DNA of 64,000 bases, from NCBI GenBank assembly GCA_032158295.1, contig CM063247.1, forward strand, positions 20,795,366-20,859,365, given 5' to 3'. Source of the stretch: Pycnopodia helianthoides (taxonomy: Eukaryota > Echinodermata > Asteroidea > Forcipulatida > Asteriidae). Under the pieces are notes generated by a model. That model ran no database searches. It had not been told where the DNA came from and saw nothing but the letters and a program-made list of their open reading frames with translations. Made by a program: the position numbers and the translations under genes. This document shows positions 22,201 through 31,870 of this stretch, one piece after another. The first letter of the stretch is position 1. Every line of letters starts with the position of its first letter.

Positions 22201-24901
22201 AATGCACAAATTTAGTGTTTTATAACATTACCCATCAATAAAACGGTTAGTTTGAGATAATTTGCATTTCAATGAGATGAGGGACATTATATGGCCCCTC
22301 CCCCATCTTGATTTGGCAAGTGGGCGCCAAGCTGTGGATTATGAGACAGTTATCATTATCACTTTATTTTCACATAATTTTTTTGTTACACTCAACAAGG
22401 ACATCCGTTCGGACTGCTGTAGAGTATTTCGTATGCATCAAAGGTGAAGTACAGTGCAGTTGTTCTGATTTCATTACAGGGCTTGCCTGTTTATTTGCAT
22501 CCTACTACACATTCAACTTGGAGTACCAACCAGAAGCTGCTACCACATTGGAATTCATGCAAAGGTAACTCCCACTATACAGAGGTTCGACTTCAAAAGG
22601 TGGTAGTAATAAATACATCGTCTGGAACATTTCTAAGTTGTGGTGTCAGTTATGAAATACGGTGACATTTCTTGTTTGCCATTGAAAAATGTTGACAAAA
22701 AATATTAGTGGGAGGAAAACCTTGAAGCATCAATTTTACATGCAAGGCTCTGTCCTGGTTCAAACTCAGGGGTTCTACAGACATGACATAGGTAAAGGCA
22801 TGTAGAGATGCCAGACTAGTGTATGATATGAGGGCACAAAAGCTTTAAACAGTGCCCACGTTGTCTGTAGAATCCAAGCATGAAAAAAAAACAAGTTAAA
22901 AAACCTAAACTTCAGTTTGACAGAGACATTTTTTTTTAAGGGGCGTCCTTTACGGAGAACCGCTTTTACAATATTGTTTGCTTGTAACTTAATGATCTCT
23001 TCATTCCCTGATTAGGAGAGTGCAATAAGTAGGGCAAGGTTATACCGTAGTCAACGAAAAACTTTTTTCCAAATCAATCATCATTCTAGTACATTGATTG
23101 ATGCACCTTGTGAAAGCTGAAAAAAGGTGGAAAATGTTAACTTATGTTGAAAGCAGACCAACTATAGACATTCTACACAATTATTACAGAGCTCCATTTG
23201 GGTTAGGGGATTAATATTAAAAGTAAAGTTGTTGGGATCTCACCTTTTACTGTAGAACGCAGCTCCTACATATTAGGCTGGTCTTTGACATCTACTTGTT
23301 GACTGATAGATGTCTTTGAGGATGCTAAGTCTGACTTCAAAACAAACAAAATGCACAATTTCAATGTTTTATAACATTACCCATCAATAAAACAGTTTCA
23401 GATAATTTGCCTTTCAATCAATCAACAAATAAATGAAGACAAAATATTGAAAGCTGCAACATAATGGTTTATAAATGAGCTCCCAGACTGTACAATTATA
23501 GTCTGATAGTTGATTGTTAATTAGAGTTGATTGTGTACAGTCCAGTAGCACGAGAGTAGCAGTACATTTATTTACAGTATATCACTGCATGCGGCAACAA
23601 TGTCAATTTATTTAACAAATATTAATGAGGAGGTATTTTTGTCTCTTTGTGGCTGTTTTGGATACAGGTTACATCTACAGCCTCAGACATAGAAATGAAT
23701 CTGCTTGACACTCCAAGACTTATTTTGAAAGGTAGTGTATTGTATACAACTGTAGTAAATTTAGAAAAAAGAATGTGGCCCATCAGAAAAAGATGCAAGT
23801 AGGATGTAATTTGCTGGGTGTTTTCTTGGTTGTGGGCTACTTCCTACGCATACTCTCCCAAAAACCTGATTCATTTGGGGGGGGGGGGTTACAGAGCCTG
23901 TGTAATGTGCACAAAGAGGTACTACATATGTGTGGGAGGGGGTCACACCACATTGGAAGGTGCTAAGATGAGGGACATTATATGGCCCCTCCCCCCTCTT
24001 GATTTGGCCAGTGGGCGCCAAGCTGTGGATTATGAGACAGTTATCATTATCACTTTATTTCCACATAACTTTTTGTTACACTCAACTGGGACACCCACTT
24101 GGACTACTGTGGAGTGTTTCGTATGCATCGAAGGTGAAGTACAGTGCAGTTGCTCTGATTTCATTACAGGGCTTGCCTGTTTATTTGCATCCTACTACAC
24201 ATTCAAAGAGTACCAACCAGAAGCTGTTACCAGATTGGAATTCGTGCAAAGGTATTTTGAGTTAGGGGATTAATATTAAAAGTAAAGTTGTTGGGATCTC
24301 ACCTTTTACTGTAGAGTGCACCTTTTACATTTTAGGCTGGTCTTGGACATCTACTTGTTGACTGATAGATGTCTTTGGAGATGCTAAGTCTGATTTCAAA
24401 ACAAACAAAATGCACAAATTTAGTGTTTTATAACATTACCCATCAATAAAACAGTTAGTTTGAGATAATTTGCATTTCAATGAGATGAGGGACATTATAT
24501 GGCCCCTCCCCCCTCTTGATTTGGCAAGTGGGCGCCAAGCTGTGGATTCTGAGACAGTTATCATGATCACTTTATTTCCACATAATTTTTTTGTTACACT
24601 CAACAAGGACATCCATTCGGACTGCTGTGGAGTGTTTCCTATGCATCGAAGGTGAAGTACAGTGCAGTTGCTCTGATTTCATTACAGGGCTTGCCTGTTT
24701 ATTTGCATCCTACTACACATTCAAAGAGTACCAACCAGAAGCTGTTACCAGATTGGAATTCATGCAAAGGTATTTTGAGTTAGGGGATTAATATTAAAAG
24801 TAAAGTTGTTGGGATCTCACCTTTTACTGTAGAGCGCACCTCCTACATTTTAGGCTGGTCTTGGACATCTTCTTGTTGACTGATAGATGTCTTTGGAGAT
24901 G
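19282..24901 (-). other. D modules of array 2: eight minus-strand exon-like copies
   Basis: Plus-coordinate blocks 19282-19362, 20006-20086, 20520-20600, 21036-21116, 22095-22175, 23244-23324, 24303-24383 and 24821-24901. On the minus strand nearly all have acceptor ACTTAG|CATCTCC and donor AAAAG|GTGAGA. One frame reads SKDIYQSTSRCPRPA and then stops. The core AACAAGTAGATGTCCAAGACC matches CAAGTAGATGTCTGAGACC of exon D1' in array 1. Copies are ~81 nt (27 codons). The same core persists in the diverged copies at 26161, 26511 and 27598, so this part changes more slowly than its flanks. Confidence 0.5.
19874..24769 (+). other. C modules of array 2: seven plus-strand exon-like copies
   Basis: Blocks 19874-19954, 20384-20468, 20904-20985, 21962-22043, 22480-22564, 24170-24251 and 24688-24769, each with acceptor TTTCATTACAG and donor CAAAG|GTA. 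Lengths are 82, or 85 in two copies (a 3-base gain changes KEYQPEA to SLEYQPEA or NLEYQPEA), and 81 in the first copy, which lost one G. All three frames are open through the block. The most protein-like reads LACLFASYYTFKEYQPEA. Upstream in the same frame is ECFVCIEGEVQCSCSDF, a Cys-rich string. No family recognised. Confidence 0.4.
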
Positions 24902-25309
24902 CTAAGTCGGACTTCAAAACAAACAAAATGCACCATTTTAGTGTTTTATAGCATTACCCATCAATAAAACAGTTTCAGAAAATTTTCATTTCAATCAATC
25001 AACAAATAAATGAAGACAAAACATTGAAAGCTGCAACATAATGGTTTATAAATGAGCTCCCAGTGTGTACAATTATAGTCTGATAGTTGATTGTTAATTA
25101 GAGTTGATTGTGTACAGTCCAGTAGCACGAGAGTAGCAGTACTACTATGTACAGTATATCACTGCATGCGGCCACAATGTCAATTTATTTAACAAATATT
25201 AATGAGGAGGTATTTTTGTCTCTTTATGGCTGTTTTTGGATACAGGCTACATCTACAGCCTCAGACATAGAAATGAATCTGCTTGACAATCCAAGACTAA
25301 TTTTGAAAG
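21462..25309 (+). other. A modules of array 2: three plus-strand exon-like copies
   Basis: Blocks 21462-21525, 23668-23731 and 25246-25309, each 64 nt, with a long pyrimidine tract and GGATACAG acceptor and donor AAAG|GTAGTG. One frame reads TSTASDIEMNLLDTPRLILK. A fourth copy near 19420 keeps only the 3' end and is joined directly to a D module, so it is a deletion product. No family recognised. Confidence 0.4.
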
Positions 25310-25576
25310 GTAGTGTATTGTATTCAACTGTAGTAAATTTAGAAAAAAGAATGTGGCCCATCAGAAAAAGATGCAAGTAGGATGTAATTTGCTGGGTATT
25401 TTCTTGGTCGTGGGCTACTTACTACGCATACTCTCCCAAAAACCTGATTCATTTGGGGGGGGGGGGTTACAGAGCCTGTGTCATGTGCACAAAGAGGTAC
25501 TACATATGTGTGGGAGGGGGTCACACCACATTGGAAGGTGCTAAGATGAGGGACAATATATGGCCCTTCCCCCAAG

Positions 25577-25645
25577 CTTACCAACTAAGCTACCAATTAA
25601 ACTATCTAGCCCTATTTTGGTGGTCTCCCTAATTTTGTTAAACCC
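25577..25645 (-). repeat. SINE remnant (tRNA-like), minus strand
   Basis: ACCAACTAAGCTACCAATTA and TTTTGGTGGTCTCCCTAATT match, with changes, the tRNA-like head and flank of the SINE at 27.8-28.3 kb. It ends array 2 on this side. Confidence 0.5.
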
Positions 25646-26100
25646 CAAAATTACTGATATTAATTTCTGCCTTGCGTAGTGCCATCGTACTTTAATCAAC
25701 TGTCCGTTTTAAATCAAATGATCAGTACTCCGCCATTTAAAAAAAAAAATTCAACTTCCCCCTGAGGACCAAAAAATCCATCAATGACCAGCTCTCCTGG
25801 AATTCCCTCAGGAGTTTTACAGCAATTATTCATCATCAGGGCTAATTAATGGCAACTGCTAGGTGAATTAAACCATGTGGTATAAAATCTACACAGAGAC
25901 AAATGTGGGCTCATCTAAAAAAAATTTGTGCTTGAATTTGTTTTGTTTATTGAAAAGGGTCTACATTTGAAGGTTTAAAATTAATTACACGCTAATACAA
26001 ACGGACAGTAGATTACAGTTCGATGGTGTAAGCGTGTGGATTGTTTTCAAGGTGTCATGCAGGGTTATAAACCAGAGCAATAGTACACATTCTGCACAAA
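25646..26100. other. Interval without supported genes
   Basis: Nothing recognised apart from short A and T runs. Confidence 0.35.
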
Positions 26101-26160
26101 AATTGGAGAGCTTTATTTGGGACCGGTGTAAATATTTGAATTAACTTTCTGGGAATTCAC

Positions 26161-26241
26161 CTTATTCTGGAGAGTACAGCTCCTATATTTCAGGTTTGTC
26201 TTGGACATCTACTTGTTGATGGGTAGATCTCTTTGGAGATG
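26161..26241 (-). other. Diverged D module
   Basis: Minus-strand exon-like block with donor ATAAG|GTGAAT; one frame reads SKEIYPSTSRCPRQT and stops. It is clearly older than the array 2 copies. The downstream flank, including TCTGCACAA..TTGGAGAGCT, is also shared. On the + strand this copy ends GAGATG|GTAAGC, a fortuitous or alternative donor. Confidence 0.5.
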
Positions 26242-26510
26242 GTAAGCCTGACTGCAACACAAACAAAATGCACATTTTGAAAATTGCTTTTACCTAGGGG
26301 TTTTTCTAAACTTTAAATTAAGAGTAAATAAAGGTAAACCATTGACAAAATGGTTGGAGGAACTCATACACATCAGGAAAAATTGGATTGTTGCAATCAA
26401 AATAATCAACAATTACTTAGGGGACTTTATTTGCTTAAAAAAGTTCTCTCGGGGATCAATGCTGGTAAGAAGTTCTGTAAAAGTGAAAAGAATACTTTGG
26501 GGGAATTCAC

Positions 26511-26591
26511 CTTTTACTGGAGAGTGCAGCTCTGTCATCAGAAGCTGGTCTTAGACATCTACTTGTTGATGGGTCGATCTCTTTGGAGATG
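26511..26591 (-). other. Diverged D module with extended frame
   Basis: Minus-strand block with donor AAAAG|GTGAAT. Here the stop seen in other D copies is lost, and the frame reads SKEIDPSTSRCLRPASDDRA through the donor, so the whole block is open. This is the best coding candidate among the D modules. Confidence 0.5.
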
Positions 26592-26805
26592 CTAAGCCTT
26601 TCTGCAACATCAAGTGTTTAAAAACATTATCTACCACTAAAAGAGTTAGGATCAGATACATTGCTTTATCATGAAACATCCTGATTACTTCTCCAAATTT
26701 TTAAAACCCCTACGGAAAAACAACCAACTGAACCTGTCAACTCAAAATGATTGCCAGAATTATTACAGACAATTATTACATCTGTCAATGAGTAGACCGA
26801 TTGCG

Positions 26806-26822
26806 CTCTCCAAGTCACGTGA
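26806..26822 (-). promoter_or_regulatory. E-box region upstream of the minus-strand D modules
   Basis: On the minus strand TCACGTGAC is followed by TTGGAG. At the start of array 1 (1349-1364) the same TCACGTGAC is followed by ACATGGAG. Both lie just upstream of their exon arrays. It may be a related promoter or chance. Confidence 0.3.
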
Positions 26823-27597
26823 CCTATAGTGAGTATTAACCATCAACAAACAAGGCGTTTTCCATAGGAAAGTGACGTTGTTGCAAAGTACATGATAATT
26901 GTTGCATTTGTTAATAAGATCAAGGGTTTTCTTTCACAAAATCGGTGAAGAATATTCCAGAGTTTGTACCAGAGACCTTACATGAGTGGCTGAAGAAAGC
27001 CAGTAAGGACAGTTCAAGCAAGTCTTGAAAATTCTGCAAGGAACGTTATGTGTTCACGATATGATGCTCACACAGACGATCACAATCAAACACTTTTCAA
27101 CACAAGAATGTTGCAAATTTGAAGCTGAAATCCTCCAAACAAAAAGGCTTTCCAAAACTGCATGATTCACTTTTTCAGCGCTCTTTACTTTTGTTACAGT
27201 GATTTACATTACAAGCAAAAGACCTGGTGGCTACATCATCATCCGACACCAATAGTGCATAACTTAAAATAAACCTTTTTTGTAGTAGAATACTGGTAAT
27301 TTATGAAACAGTTATGATTTAAACCAATGTCACAACATACAACTTGAATAAAAGGGCTTAGTAATTGTGTTATTATTTACAAAAATAAAGCCGACTGTCG
27401 GTGTACTTGCTGTCACAACAATAGTCTTTGCCATCCGCTGAGATGAGTTAGTACCCACTACAGTACCCTTGTGATGACATTGGTCGCGCAATCACTCTAT
27501 TGTAATGCTACAAGAAAATGACTGATATTAACTTCTGGTTTAACCAGAGAAGCAAGAAACATTCTGCACAATTATTACAGAATCTACCTTTTACTAT

Positions 27598-27637
27598 GGG
27601 CTGGTCTTAGACATCTACATTGATCTCTTTGGAGATG
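27598..27637 (-). other. Short diverged D module
   Basis: Keeps AGATGTCTAAGACCAGCCC and CTCCAAAGAGATC, but has lost internal bases. The flank ATTCTGCACAATTATTACAG is shared with array 2. It is a remnant. Confidence 0.45.
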
Positions 27638-27720
27638 AGAATTCTTTTCTGCAACACAGACAAAATGCAACAAAGTGTTTAAAAACATTGTATATCAGTA
27701 AAACAGTTAGTTTGGGGGTG

Positions 27721-28455
27721 AACAAAGAAAAATTGACTAGAGCGGGATTTGAACCAACTTTTTTATTTTAAATGTCAAGTTATGAACCACAAGGGAAAAT
27801 GACTTGGTAAATTTCAAATGGTTCGAGGTTGAACAAGAAAAATTGACTAGAGCGGGATTTGAACCGACGACCTCCGGATTAACGTACCGGCGCTCTACCA
27901 ACTGAGCTACTAGCTCTATGTTGGCGGTCTCCCTATTTTGTGAATATCTTTGTTCAGGTGCCAGCCAGAAGCCATGCAACCGTTAACTGCCGTGTAGCCA
28001 GGGATCACACCCAAGTTTACGATACAACCTGGGAAGCGGCAGCCACGGGATCACCTTGAGGGGAACAACTTTTTTATTTTAAATGTCAAGTAATGAACCA
28101 CAAAGGAAACTGACTGGGTAAATTTCAAATGGTTTGAGGTTGAACAAGAAAAATTGACTAGAGCGGGATTTGAACCGACGACCTCCGGATTAACATACCG
28201 GCACTCTACCAACTGAGCTACTAGCTCTATGTTGGCGGTCTCCCTATTTTGTCAATATCTTTGTTCAGGTGCCAGCCAGAAGCCATGCAACCGTTAACTG
28301 CCGTGTAGCCAGGGATCACACCCAAGTTTACGATACAACCTGGGAAGCAGCAGCCACGGGATCCCCTTGAGGGGATGCGACTTTTTTTATTTTAAATGTC
28401 AAGTAATGAACCACAAGGGAAACTGACTGGGTAAATTTCAAATAGTTTGGGGTTG
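27721..28455 (-). repeat. Tandem tRNA-derived SINE, 311-bp period
   Basis: Two full copies begin GAACAAGAAAAATTGACTAG at 27831 and 28142, exactly 311 apart. A third, at 27721, has lost most of its interior by a deletion between GAACC and CAACTTTTT. Read on the minus strand, the head is a tRNA-like fold: TAGAGC pairs with GCTCTA, a D arm AGCTCAGTTGGTAGAGC, and an Asn-like anticodon loop ACGTTAA. B box GGTTCAAATCC. The T33 position is C, so it is not a functional tRNA gene. Confidence 0.8.
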
Positions 28456-29316
28456 AACAAATAGTTGCCAAACATACAAGCATTTTTGAATGAATTGTAA
28501 TACTAAAAAATGTTGCCTCATTCTGGTCCTTGAAGATTGTCCACACTTCACCTGCAAACACTCACACAGCAATGCAACAATAAAGACCTACAAACAACCA
28601 TCTGTTAAATGCAAACCAATACAGGTAAACGGAAAGTTTTCTTTGTGTTCAGCTTAATTCTGTAGAATCAGGAATTACATGAAAGGCATTTTACCTTGTA
28701 GTGTAAGATGAAACTAAAATTTAAAGTATTTTGGCTGAGCAGTCTAGTAGTGAATTGGTTTTTGCTGTTGCGTAGCGTAGCGCTGCGAAACAGATCTTGT
28801 TTTCAAATAAGGCTTGTCAACGCTTCACCCTTTTCATAAACTTTATAGGTAACGCTTCACCCAATTATTAAAAAAGAACGTTAAGGCTTCGGCGTCGAAA
28901 CAGCGTCGATATTTTGCGACCTCTGAGGAGGGTGGGTCCAGGCTCCAAATTGACGCCTGCATTAGTGTTCGTACATTAGGCTAGTGGCTAAACTGAGCCC
29001 TATGGGTATTTTTCCCCAGTGTGGTTGGTAATGGTCATATCTCTTTATCTATAGTTACTTCTCCAAAACATGTGAGGGTTGAAGTTGTTATTACAATTAG
29101 GCTACAGGTTAGCAAATTGTATTAGTTGTAACTCACCATGATTGTATCTCATCAGCATCTTCTCCTTGTTAAAGATCTCATCACTCATGTGCTTGCATTC
29201 AATTAGTTCAGACGTATTGACTGTGAGAGCCGACTACCAAGATTATCCCAGGCAGCTGGAAGTGGAAAGCAACACTTTGAGGCATCAGTAAGGCAGCTTC
29301 TCATGACCAAACCCAC
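28456..29316. other. Interval without supported genes
   Basis: No supported gene. CpG-containing sequence around 28770-28930 (GTAGCGTAGCGCTGCG, GGCTTCGGCGTCG) lacks other support. Confidence 0.35.
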
Positions 29317-29520
29317 CTGTTGAGTAATGAGACTAAGAGAAGAGAGAGTAACAGCAACAATCCTATTATTTAATTCACTGACTTTATTCAGAGTTTGTCT
29401 CACTTGTGGGGACTGTTCCTCCAAATTATGTCTCAGCCTAACAAAAGGTTCAAGTGGAAGGCAGTCATCACGAATGTCTGGACTCCCCAGAGAAGAAGTC
29501 ATGATCCCTGCCCAATGCCC
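29317..29520 (-). CDS. Candidate internal exon, 68 codons, unrecognised protein
   Basis: On the minus strand an AG at 29522-29521 and the donor CAACAG|GTGGGT at 29316 bound 204 bases that are phase 0 at both ends and fully open. The translation looks like real protein: LEPFVRLRHNLEEQSPQVRQ is followed by NKVSELNNRIVAVTL, predicted mostly helical. The pyrimidine tract of the acceptor is weak. The frame continues to a stop at 29203 if the donor is not used. I do not recognise the family, and no partner exons were found. Confidence 0.35.
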
Positions 29521-29639
29521 CTGGTAGTCATTTCCTTTCTTGTAAGAGGACATCCAAACTGTATGGATGGTTTGTATACTTTATTGCCAAAACAAAAGGT
29601 TGTGGATATCCAGGGCAGCCATCTGAAAGAGAAAAAATG

Positions 29640-31080
29640 AGACTATAGGGGAGTATAGGGCAGGAGTTGATCAGGTGCACTAAACTGTTTGGTGGATGCC
29701 ACACTTGTATTCTTCAAGGGATCCAGACCAATATTCTGCAGGGAGGAATGATTTTTCCCCCAGCAAATAACAATCCTGCATTTTGACTTTTAATGGGATG
29801 GTACTCTTTTGGTCTTTGAAAGAATGCATTAATTCAAACCTTCGTAGCACTTCTCTGTCATGTAATGGTAGGATCAGGGGAGGGGTAGGGCCTACGGCTT
29901 TTGCTCAGAGGGCAGCTCCAGCAATGCATTCACAACAAAATGACTACACTAAGTGATGACAGCCTGCAAAGTATCTAACAATAAAATGTCTCTAAAGGTG
30001 ATTACTGAAAATAAATAAGTTTTGAACCTCATCCCACTTGGTATAAAATTACAAAAATAGCACTTAGCAAGCTTGTTGGTCTTGTGGTTAAAAACATCTG
30101 CAACCAATTTCACAGCTTTGTTTTACTGTGTAAATCTGTTGTCATTATCCTCTTGCAGGGTAAGCGCAAAAATTCTGAGCTAGCTGCATATAAGTGAATA
30201 CTTGATATGCACACAAGCAAATATTTCTTGCCAACAGTAAAATATGCTTACGTTAAGCGCAGACTTTCCTCTTTTTTGTTAAAGCGTTGATGTTTGGCTT
30301 AAGCAGTGAAATTGTGACATTCTCTAAAGGTTGTTGAGTAAACATTGTTTTATCATACATCAGTGTTCAGTAAAACATTAACAAGGTCTCTCGAAATTTA
30401 CCCAAGCTACTATACATAAGTCTATGACAACACTGAACTCCTTTGTAATTAAGTAGGTACATAAACAATGTCAGGACTTTTGGTTCTTGAACTTGAATAA
30501 CCTACACTCTGGGGACAAGGAAGGTTTGTACTTAAGTTAAACTATATTTCCTTATAAATATACTAATCATTATTTTTGTACATGAACTTTGTATGATGAG
30601 CAATTCACTAGGTACCAAAGGCCAACATGTACATGTACATCTTTCCTGGTCTACGATCTGCAGAATTTGTGGCTGTGTGTTCCTTTCTGGAGAGTGACTG
30701 TGCTCATGGTACATGTTGTCCTAGTCCTTCAGATCTCCACCAGGTCTGAACAGTCGTACTTCACCCCTCGGGTTGGATGAGTTTAATCATAAACTCCATC
30801 CCTTGCATCACTCTCAGCATTATCAGTGGCGTAGGTGAATGCTTGAATACACCTCAGCATAACTGGATTACTACCAGTCCGACACCATGTCCACCCTTTC
30901 ACCAGATGCAGTTAGCAGATAGGGGATTGCTCCCTCAATGTAACAGTCAAACACCATGGTTCAATTTAAGCAATGTTACATCTATTTCCAAATTGACAAC
31001 TGCAGTACACAGACAAATCAATAGACAAACAAGGAGCAAAACAAAGGCATTTTGTGAGTCAAACTCTACAACAAAATAAT
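29640..31080. other. Interval without supported genes
   Basis: Short chance frames only. Nothing recognised. Confidence 0.35.
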
Positions 31081-31419
31081 TCATGGAAACTCAACCAGAA
31101 TTTTTGGTGTTACTCTCCTTTCCAGACAATTTATTGACAAAACACACATCACAAAAACTCAAAATTTACACAGAATAAAACCAAGACTGTTTTGGGTCAC
31201 AACGTCAGGAAATATTTAATTATCAATTTTCAAAATAATCAAAAGCTGTCTTAGTCTGAATGTTAAACTAAATGAATAATGGAAACTCACCAAGAAAACA
31301 ATGACAAATATTATCTGGTATTTATGCCTTCATGACAATCAATTAAAGTTTGACAAAACACACACCAATAGGCTAGCAATTCTTTTAATTTGGCACAAAA
31401 TGAGTGAGGAGATCAGTCC

Positions 31420-31870
31420 TCCACAAAATGAGGGAGGAGGCCATTCCTTGGGTAGGTTTCCACAAGATGAGGGAGGCCTTTCCTTGGGTTGGTTTCCACA
31501 AGATGAGGGAGGAGGCCATTCCTTGGGTAGGTTTCCACAAAATGAGGGAGGAGGCCTTTCCTTGGGTTGGTTTCCACAAGATGAGGGAGGAGGCCATTCC
31601 TTGGGTTGGTTCCTACAAGATGAGGGAGGCGGCCTTTCCTTGGGTTGGTTCCCACAAGATGAGGCTGCCACTTCAGAATGCCAAAAACAGCGACCTGCAA
31701 GTCTCATCCACTGCTCACAAGTCTTGTCTGATACTTTTGGTAGACGCCCATAGAGGTCGGTGTTGCTAAGAGAGGTCGGTGTTGCTAAGGGCCATCCTCC
31801 ACATATTGGTGTATGTCGAATCCCTTGTCTTCTCATGCTGGGTAGTGAGAGTCCTGGGGCTGATTTCACA
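31420..31870 (-). pseudogene. Retrotransposon reverse-transcriptase tail expanded into a minisatellite
   Basis: Read on the minus strand, 31670-31790 encodes LYGRLPKVSDKT and RLAGRCFWHSE, the C-terminal tail typical of non-LTR retrotransposon reverse transcriptases (LYG.LP.VS.K ... R..LAGHC.RH.E). In those proteins the next motif is L.LWEPT.G. Here LILWKPTQG appears instead about six times in tandem, in units of 39 or 36 bases (31420-31665), in a neighbouring frame. The array therefore seems to have grown from this part of the element. It is a fossil; frames on both strands are by-products. Confidence 0.6.

Larger units (their letters stand above)
19033..25576. repeat. Array 2: complex tandem array of exon-like modules
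   Basis: About 6.5 kb made from recurring modules P, D, Q, A, B and C. Order: P D1 A(partial) B C1 D2 C2 D3 C3 D4 Q A2 B C4 D5 C5, then ~420 bp found once, then P D6 Q A3 B C6 D7 C7 D8 Q A4 B. C-D pairs repeat at ~510-520 bp. Copies differ by few bases, so the expansion is recent. Each B module has a run of 10-13 G at its centre. Modules A and C have good + strand splice sites; module D has good minus-strand splice sites. See the separate entries. Confidence 0.85.

Noticed and set aside
26935..27030. Short + frame reading KNIPEFVPETLHEWLKKASK
   Set aside because: Looks protein-like but is only ~35 codons with no clear acceptor or partner exon; could not be supported as a gene.
27838..28231. 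Functional tRNA-Asn genes
   Set aside because: The fold is tRNA-like but position 33 is not T, the acceptor is imperfect, and the copies lie inside a 311-bp tandem SINE.
31301..31869. Gly/Glu-rich 150-codon + frame and Pro-rich minus frame as genes
   Set aside because: Both are readings of the 36/39-base minisatellite that grew in a dead reverse-transcriptase tail.
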